Shown here: positions 59,488 through 64,000 of the stretch, piece after piece
How positions within the stretch are numbered: position 1 is the stretch's first letter
How the letters are laid out: each line of letters opens with the position of its first letter
DNA from: SIG565 sp964607025
GTDB taxonomy: Bacteria > Bacillota > Clostridia > Oscillospirales > Acutalibacteraceae
Assembly (NCBI GenBank): GCA_964607025.1
Contig: CAZSIL010000006.1
Location: 1 to 64,000, forward strand
Reading direction: 5' to 3'
Length of the DNA: 64,000 bases
Translations under genes and position numbers: made by a program
The notes under the pieces: generated by a model
What the model saw: only the letters and a program-made list of their open reading frames with translations
Database searches by the model: none
Told to the model about the DNA's origin: nothing

Positions 59488-60840
59488 TTAATATGCAACA
59501 CCCTGTGCTATCATTGCTTCGCAAACCTTTTCGAAACCTGCGATATTAGCACCTGCAACCAAGTCACCTTCCATGCCGTATTTCTTAGCGGCTTCGTAAG
59601 AGTTCTTGTAGATGTCGGTCATAATCTGATGAAGTTTTGCATCAACTTCTTCAGCAGTCCAGTTATAGCGCATTGAGTTCTGGCTCATTTCAAGGCCCGA
59701 AACCGCAACGCCGCCGGCATTTACTGCTTTAGACGGAGCTACAACTACGCCGTTTTTCTTAAGATAAGCCACTGCTTCGTTAGTTGTGGGCATATTTGAA
59801 ACCTCAACGTAATACTTAACACCGTTAGCAACGATTTTCTCGGCTTCTGCCAAGCCAACCTCGTTCTGTGTTGCGCAAGGCATAATGATGTCTGCCTTAA
59901 CACTCCACGGCTTTTCACCTGCAAAGTAAGGTACGCCAAACTTATCGGCATAATCCTTAACCATATCGTGACCTGAAGAGCGCATTTCAAGCATAAAGTT
60001 GATTTTTTCATCGGTGTTTACACCGTTTTCATCGTATATGTAACCGTCGGGACCAGAAATTGTAACAACCTTACCGCCAAGCTCGGTAATCTTTTTAACC
60101 GTACCCCAAGCAACGTTACCGAAGCCCGAAACTGCGAAGGTTTTACCCTTAATGTCTTCGCCGAAAGATTTAAGCATTTCAGCGGCATAGTAAACTGCAC
60201 CAAATCCCGTAGCTTCGGGACGGATAAGTGAACCACCGAAGGATAAGCCCTTACCTGTGAGAACGCCTGTAAATTCGTTTTGAAGACGCTTGTACTGACC
60301 GTAGAGATATCCGATTTCTCTGGCACCTACGCCAAGGTCACCTGCGGGAACGTCGGTGTTAGGACCGATATGTTTGCTGAGTTCTGTCATAAAGCTCTGG
60401 CAGAAGCGCATAACCTCCCCGTCAGACTTACCGCGCGGGTCAAAGTCAGAGCCACCCTTACCGCCTCCCATGGGAAGACCTGTAAGACTGTTCTTAAAGG
60501 TCTGCTCGAAACCTAAGAACTTAATGATTGACGCATTTACTGTCGGGTGGAAACGAAGTCCCCCTTTGTACGGTCCAATAGCAGAGTTAAACTGCACACG
60601 GTAACCGCGGTTGACCTGAACCTTGCCGTTATCATCTACCCACGAAACGCGAAAAGAAATCATACGCTCGGGCTCAACAATTCGCTCGATAATTCCGTTT
60701 GCCTCGATTTTCGGATTTGCAGCAACAATGGGCTCTAATGATTCGAGCACTTCCTGTACTGTCTGCAAAAATTCCGGCTCACCGGGGTTACGTTTGCATA
60801 CCGAGTCGTAAACTCTCTGCAAATACTCACTTTTAAACAT
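59488..60840 (-). CDS. gdhA: Glutamate dehydrogenase, probably NADP-specific
   Basis: 450-residue hexameric GDH making glutamate from 2-oxoglutarate and ammonia. NSAIGPYKGGLRFHPTVN and LPMGGGKGGSDFDPRGKSD include the catalytic lysines, and GKTFAVSGFGNVAWGTVKK is the dinucleotide fold. Length and the SDGEVMRFCQSFMTEL segment match the NADP type. GGAGGA precedes the ATG. Main ammonia assimilation route suggested. Confidence 0.95.
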   Translation of the reverse strand: MFKSEYLQRVYDSVCKRNPGEPEFLQTVQEVLESLEPIVAANPKIEANGIIERIVEPERMISFRVSWVDDNGKVQVNRGYRVQFNSAIGPYKGGLRFHPTVNASIIKFLGFEQTFKNSLTGLPMGGGKGGSDFDPRGKSDGEVMRFCQSFMTELSKHIGPNTDVPAGDLGVGAREIGYLYGQYKRLQNEFTGVLTGKGLSFGGSLIRPEATGFGAVYYAAEMLKSFGEDIKGKTFAVSGFGNVAWGTVKKITELGGKVVTISGPDGYIYDENGVNTDEKINFMLEMRSSGHDMVKDYADKFGVPYFAGEKPWSVKADIIMPCATQNEVGLAEAEKIVANGVKYYVEVSNMPTTNEAVAYLKKNGVVVAPSKAVNAGGVAVSGLEMSQNSMRYNWTAEEVDAKLHQIMTDIYKNSYEAAKKYGMEGDLVAGANIAGFEKVCEAMIAQGVAY

Positions 60841-60896
60841 ACTAATTCCTCCAAAATTTATTTATTTACTTGCAATATAACAAGAAAATATTTTAA

Positions 60897-61658
60897 CTAA
60901 AATCCACGTGAACTGCCGCCACCGGAAAATCCGCCGCCACCGCCGGAAAATCCACCACCGCCCGAGCCGCCGTGGAAACCGCCAAAGCCGCCAAAACCAC
61001 CGTGGTGTGTTCCGTAAAATCCGCCGCGCCGTCTGACACCTAAAACACGGATAATACAAAACATTATGATAACAGCAAAAATAACAATTACAACAGCTGC
61101 TGGCAGTCCTTCTTCATCGCCTATCGGCACATAATCTTCATTGGGTTCAAGACCGTATTCGATAAACACTTCGTTAACGAGTGAATCCTGAACAGCAGAA
61201 AGTCCCGCCGAAAAATCGTTATTCCTGAAATAATCCATACCGTAGGTATCGAGTATTCTTCCCGTTTTGCTATCGGGCAGAGCACCTTCAAGACCTGAGC
61301 CAACTTCAATTCTCACTTCTCGGTCATCTACAGACAGCAAAAGCAAAATTCCGCTGTCTTCTTGCTTATCGCCGATACCCCACTCACGTGCAAGACCGAT
61401 AGAATAATCCTCTATCTCTTGTCCGTCAAGCGAATCAACCGTTACAACAACCACCTGTGCTTTACAAGCATTGTACAAATTTTCTGCTTTTGTAAAAATC
61501 TCAGTTTCGTCATGTTGCGTTATACAATCGGCAAAATCGTTTACAAAAAACTCATTTGTAGGGGTTGGATATTTCGACTTTGCCGCCGCCGTTATACAAA
61601 AAGCAAACGCCATCGCACAAATTAGAGATACCAGTTTTAATAATTTATTCATATTCAT
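60897..61658 (-). CDS. TPM-domain protein (YgcG family)
   Basis: 253 residues: signal peptide or anchor (about 5-26, LLKLVSLICAMAFAFCITAA), TPM domain (about 35-175, with FVNDFADCITQHDETEIFT and SVDDREVRIEVGSGLEG), one membrane helix (about 187-207) and a C-terminal tail of Gly/Ser/Phe repeats such as GGGGFSGGGGGFSGG. The family is often paired with LemA, as here: its ATG shares one base with the lemA stop. Envelope function unproven. Confidence 0.9.
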   Translation of the reverse strand: MNMNKLLKLVSLICAMAFAFCITAAAKSKYPTPTNEFFVNDFADCITQHDETEIFTKAENLYNACKAQVVVVTVDSLDGQEIEDYSIGLAREWGIGDKQEDSGILLLLSVDDREVRIEVGSGLEGALPDSKTGRILDTYGMDYFRNNDFSAGLSAVQDSLVNEVFIEYGLEPNEDYVPIGDEEGLPAAVVIVIFAVIIMFCIIRVLGVRRRGGFYGTHHGGFGGFGGFHGGSGGGGFSGGGGGFSGGGSSRGF

Positions 61659-62233
61659 TAATCAAAGCTAACCTGTGGTACGTTTTCGCTACCTTCCGCC
61701 GCTTCAAAAAGTTGCGCTTTATCGAAACCGAACATACCCGCCAGAATATTGGTGGGGAATTTGCGGATTTTCACGTTAAACTGAGTTGCCGCTTCATTAT
61801 ATTTAATTCTTGACTGAGCAATACGGTTTTCTGTCCCCGCAAGTTCATCCTGAAGGGCGATATAATTCTGATTTGCCCGAAGTTCGGGATACGCTTCGGT
61901 AATGGCGTTTACCCACACCGAGATAGCGCCGTCAAGCTGCTCATTTGCCGCCTGCATCTGTTCAGGGTTTTGAGCCGTCGAAACAGCCGAACGCGCTTTA
62001 GTAACTGCTGTGTAGGTTTCTGCTTCATAATCGGAATAGCCCTTTACCGTAGCCACGAAATTGGGAATCAAATCTGCGCGGCGCTGAAGCTGTGTTTGTA
62101 TGTCTGCTTTAGCGGCGGCAACCGATTCTTCGTTTTCTACAAGAGAGTTATAGCTACCGATAAGCGAACCTGCTAGTATAACTACAACCAAAATAACAAC
62201 GCCTAAAATAATTAAACCTTTTTTATCCTTCAT
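61658..62233 (-). CDS. LemA family protein
   Basis: 191 residues: N-terminal membrane helix (about 6-28) and an extracellular all-helical LemA domain with the YNSLVENEESVAAAKADIQTQ and QRRADLIPNFVATVKGYSD segments. I start at ATG 62231-62233 because the four codons upstream form its ribosome site (GTGAGGA). Role unknown; pairs with the TPM protein. Confidence 0.92.
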   Translation of the reverse strand: MKDKKGLIILGVVILVVVILAGSLIGSYNSLVENEESVAAAKADIQTQLQRRADLIPNFVATVKGYSDYEAETYTAVTKARSAVSTAQNPEQMQAANEQLDGAISVWVNAITEAYPELRANQNYIALQDELAGTENRIAQSRIKYNEAATQFNVKIRKFPTNILAGMFGFDKAQLFEAAEGSENVPQVSFD

Positions 62234-62244
62234 AATTTTCCTCA

Positions 62245-63009
62245 CTAACTATTTTTCTCATATATAATGCGAAGTCCGTCGAGCAATAAATTCTCATTAT
62301 ATATTATATTCCGTTCACAGTGTTGTATTATTTCTTTTGAAAGACCGCCCGTTGCAACAACGTTAACAATTTTTGATAATTGGTCTTCAATGCGGTCAAT
62401 CATACCGTCAAGCATAGCCGCCGTACCGAGCACCAACCCCGAACGCATACAGTCGGCAGTATTTGTGCCGATTACCTTACCGGGCGACTCAATACTAATA
62501 GCGGGTAACTGCGATGTGTTTTCGGTAAGTGCTTTGAGTGTTAAATTAACCCCCGCTGCAATAGCGCCTCCAAGCAACGCGCCGTTTTCATCGAGTACAG
62601 TAATAGTAGTTGCTGTGCCCATATCAATTATAACGCAAGGCATTGTATATTCGTGAAGTGCTCCAACCGCACCCGCAACCAAGTCGGCGCCAAGTTGCGC
62701 CGGGTTATCGATTTTTATATTAAGCCCTGTTTTTACACCGGGACCAAGACTCAGCGGCACAATGTGGCAAAGCATCGAAATTGCGTTGCTTACCGCTTTA
62801 CCGACACTTGGCACAACCGAGCATATAACCGCGTCTTCTATCGTTTCAAAACGGCAACCGTGCAAATATAGTATGTCCTTAATATCAATGGCATATTGAT
62901 CGGCAGTCCGTCTAATTTCGGTAGAGAGCCGCGCCGTAAAAAGCAAAACTTCATCATCATAAAGGCCTAAAGTAATATTAGTATTGCCTATATCAACCGC
63001 TAAAAGCAT
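62245..63009 (-). CDS. coaX: Type III pantothenate kinase
   Basis: 254-residue ASKHA-fold kinase for the first step of coenzyme A synthesis; the type III enzyme needs a monovalent cation and is not feedback-inhibited by CoA. MLLAVDIGNTNITLGLYDDE, NPAQLGADLVAGAVGA, CVIIDMGTATTITVLDENG and VVATGGLSKEI are the phosphate and substrate motifs. GGGCGGTG precedes the ATG. Followed by lemA after 11 bases. Confidence 0.95.
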   Translation of the reverse strand: MLLAVDIGNTNITLGLYDDEVLLFTARLSTEIRRTADQYAIDIKDILYLHGCRFETIEDAVICSVVPSVGKAVSNAISMLCHIVPLSLGPGVKTGLNIKIDNPAQLGADLVAGAVGALHEYTMPCVIIDMGTATTITVLDENGALLGGAIAAGVNLTLKALTENTSQLPAISIESPGKVIGTNTADCMRSGLVLGTAAMLDGMIDRIEDQLSKIVNVVATGGLSKEIIQHCERNIIYNENLLLDGLRIIYEKNS

Positions 63010-63039
63010 ATTTGCACCGCCCTTATCTTTAATAAAAGA

Positions 63040-63068
63040 ATTATATCACTTGATATCTCTAAAATCAA
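63040..63068 (-). promoter_or_regulatory. Promoter of coaX-lemA-TPM
   Basis: Minus strand TTGATT (63063-63068), 17 bases, TATAAT (63040-63045), with a leader of about 25 nt. Confidence 0.7.
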
Positions 63069-63099
63069 TATTTTTTAAAAAATTTTCATATAAAAAAGG

Positions 63100-63128
63100 T
63101 TGACTAAATTACAAAATACTGTTATAAT
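63100..63128 (+). promoter_or_regulatory. Promoter of rpsF-ssb-rpsR
   Basis: TTGACT (63100-63105), 17 bases, TATAAT (63123-63128); start expected near 63135, giving a leader of about 78 nt. Confidence 0.85.
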
Positions 63129-63134
63129 ACACTG

Positions 63135-63212
63135 TACTGTCGATAATTATCGCCAGAATCCTTGTCCTGTCCTGAGAGATAGGGCCAAAAGTCCATAAGG
63201 AGGTGCAACAAG
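63135..63212 (+). promoter_or_regulatory. Candidate S6:S18 autoregulatory leader
   Basis: The leader contains a small palindrome (CGATAATTATCG, 63141-63152) and a second fold in which CCTT (63160-63163) pairs with AAGG of the ribosome site (63197-63200), with inner CCTG/AGGG pairing. Firmicute rpsF operons carry a leader bound by the S6:S18 complex that closes the ribosome site; the layout here fits, the match is by eye. Confidence 0.6.
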
Positions 63213-63497
63213 ATGGTTACAAATAAGTATGAAGTGGCTATGGTTTTCTCTGTTAAAGAAGGCGATGATGCCGTTAAAGCATTAACCGAGAAATTCAACG
63301 CTTTGATTACTGAAAACGCAACCGTTGAAAATGTTGATGATTGGGGCAAACGCAAGCTCGCATATCCCATCAACTACGAAACTGACGGTTACTATGTTTT
63401 CACAACATTTGTAAGCGCGCCGGAATTCCCGGCAGAGCTTGAGCGTGTAGCCGGTATTACCGACGGCGTTCTTCGCATAATGGTTATTAAAAAATAA
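63213..63497 (+). CDS. rpsF: 30S ribosomal protein S6
   Basis: 94-residue S6, which binds S18 on the platform of the small subunit. VTNKYEVAMVFSVKEGDDAV and VDDWGKRKLAYPINYETDGYY are the conserved parts. AAGGAGG before the ATG, possibly masked by the leader. Starts the rpsF-ssb-rpsR operon. Confidence 0.97.
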   Translation: MVTNKYEVAMVFSVKEGDDAVKALTEKFNALITENATVENVDDWGKRKLAYPINYETDGYYVFTTFVSAPEFPAELERVAGITDGVLRIMVIKK

Positions 63498-63511
63498 CGG
63501 AGGAAGTTTTA

Positions 63512-63934
63512 ATGTTTAACTTGGTAGTTTTAACCGGCAGATTAACTGCCGACCCCGAACTTCGCTATACCGGTAACAACACTCCGGTAACTTCTTTCTC
63601 TATTGCAGTTAATCGTCGCTATAAAGCAGGCGAGGAGAGTCAGGCAGATTTCATTAATATCGTTGCTTGGCGCCAGACCGCTGAATTTATCACAAAGTAT
63701 TTCAGCAAAGGCAGTATGATTGGTATTGAGGGTTCTATTCAGACTCGTAGATATGTTGATAAAGAAACAGGCAAGAACAGAACTGCGTTTGAAGTAATTG
63801 CAAACAACGTTCAGTTTGTTGAATCTAAGCGTGATTCAGCCGCAAGTGGCGATAGTGCGCCTTCCTTCAGCAATGCTTCGGCCAACGAGTTTGTTGAGAT
63901 TGAGAACACCTCTGACGATGATTTGCCCTTTTAA
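63512..63934 (+). CDS. ssb: Single-stranded DNA-binding protein
   Basis: 140 residues: OB fold (about 1-105; FNLVVLTGRLTADPELRYT, FINIVAWRQTAEFITKYF) and a disordered tail ending in the acidic tip DDDLPF that recruits repair and replication partners. GGAGG precedes the ATG. Conserved place between rpsF and rpsR. Confidence 0.97.
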   Translation: MFNLVVLTGRLTADPELRYTGNNTPVTSFSIAVNRRYKAGEESQADFINIVAWRQTAEFITKYFSKGSMIGIEGSIQTRRYVDKETGKNRTAFEVIANNVQFVESKRDSAASGDSAPSFSNASANEFVEIENTSDDDLPF

Positions 63935-63956
63935 TTAATAATTTGGAGGCAGAATT

Positions 63957-64000
63957 ATGGAAAAGAACGAAAAATCCCGCGTAAGAAAACCGCGCAGAAA
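63957..64000 (+). CDS. rpsR: 30S ribosomal protein S18 (5' end only)
   Basis: The window ends 14 codons into the gene (MEKNEKSRVRKPRR), a basic N-terminus fitting S18, which always follows ssb in this operon. GGAGG nine bases upstream. Confidence 0.85.
   Translation, partial: MEKNEKSRVRKPRR

Overview
This window reads as chromosomal DNA of an anaerobic, spore-former-type Firmicute, most likely an uncultured gut Clostridium relative of the Oscillospiraceae/Ruminococcaceae kind. The signs are a moderately low GC content, strong AGGAGG ribosome sites, near-consensus sigma-A promoters, a thrS T-box leader, a GlgC/GlgD glycogen gene pair, an alpha2-type glycyl-tRNA synthetase, NADP-type GdhA, a choloylglycine hydrolase of bile-salt-hydrolase type, and no outer-membrane genes. 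Taxonomy is inferred from gene style only; there is no rRNA in the window, and I see no tRNA gene, CRISPR array, transposase or phage structural gene.

Layout. 1-5.1 kb: end of the rplM-rpsI operon, a Na/Pi cotransporter, glyS, and two small conserved proteins. 5.1-13.8 kb: uppP, the glycogen operon glgB-glgC-glgD-glgA, a lipid-linked-sugar flippase and a small exporter-like membrane protein. 13.85-14.79 kb: a 0.94-kb island holding two XRE regulators and one small protein, bounded by about 62-bp inverted repeats. 14.8-28.1 kb: a long minus-strand block with hisS-aspS and a probable ten-gene operon polA, arginine phosphatase/RimI fusion, tsaD, diacylglycerol kinase, mreB, mreC, mreD, mrdA, mgsA. 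28.2-39 kb: dusB (apparently leaderless), yebC, peptidases, tex, MATE pump and an anchored PIG-L deacetylase. 39-47.4 kb: thrS with T-box, then a sugar ABC importer without its ATPase, malQ, bile salt hydrolase and a nitroreductase. 47.4-53.6 kb: a sugar cluster with AraC/PocR regulator, glycerol-1-phosphate dehydrogenase, fucose/arabinose isomerase family, FGGY kinase and a DUF4432 mutarotase-like protein. 53.6-55.9 kb: an RNA- and signal-rich region with a large structured RNA candidate, a C-rich small RNA candidate, a lipoprotein, a DnaA-box-like inverted repeat and three overlapping tiny genes. 56-64 kb: a phosphodiesterase, a giant MFS transporter/glycoside hydrolase family 2 fusion, gdhA, coaX-lemA-TPM, and the start of rpsF-ssb-rpsR.

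How it fits together. Glucan metabolism is a theme: maltodextrin-type uptake plus MalQ at 41-46 kb complements glycogen synthesis at 6-12 kb, and the MFS-GH2 protein and the 49-53 kb cluster point to further use of host or plant glycans. The envelope genes (uppP, flippase, mreBCD, mrdA, VanY-type carboxypeptidase) serve wall growth of a rod-shaped cell. The least ordinary items are the 320-nt structured RNA (53.6-53.96 kb), the neighbouring C-rich sRNA, the MFS-GH2 fusion, the YwlE-RimI fusion, a methylglyoxal synthase with its catalytic aspartate replaced by serine, and the inverted-repeat-bounded XRE island.
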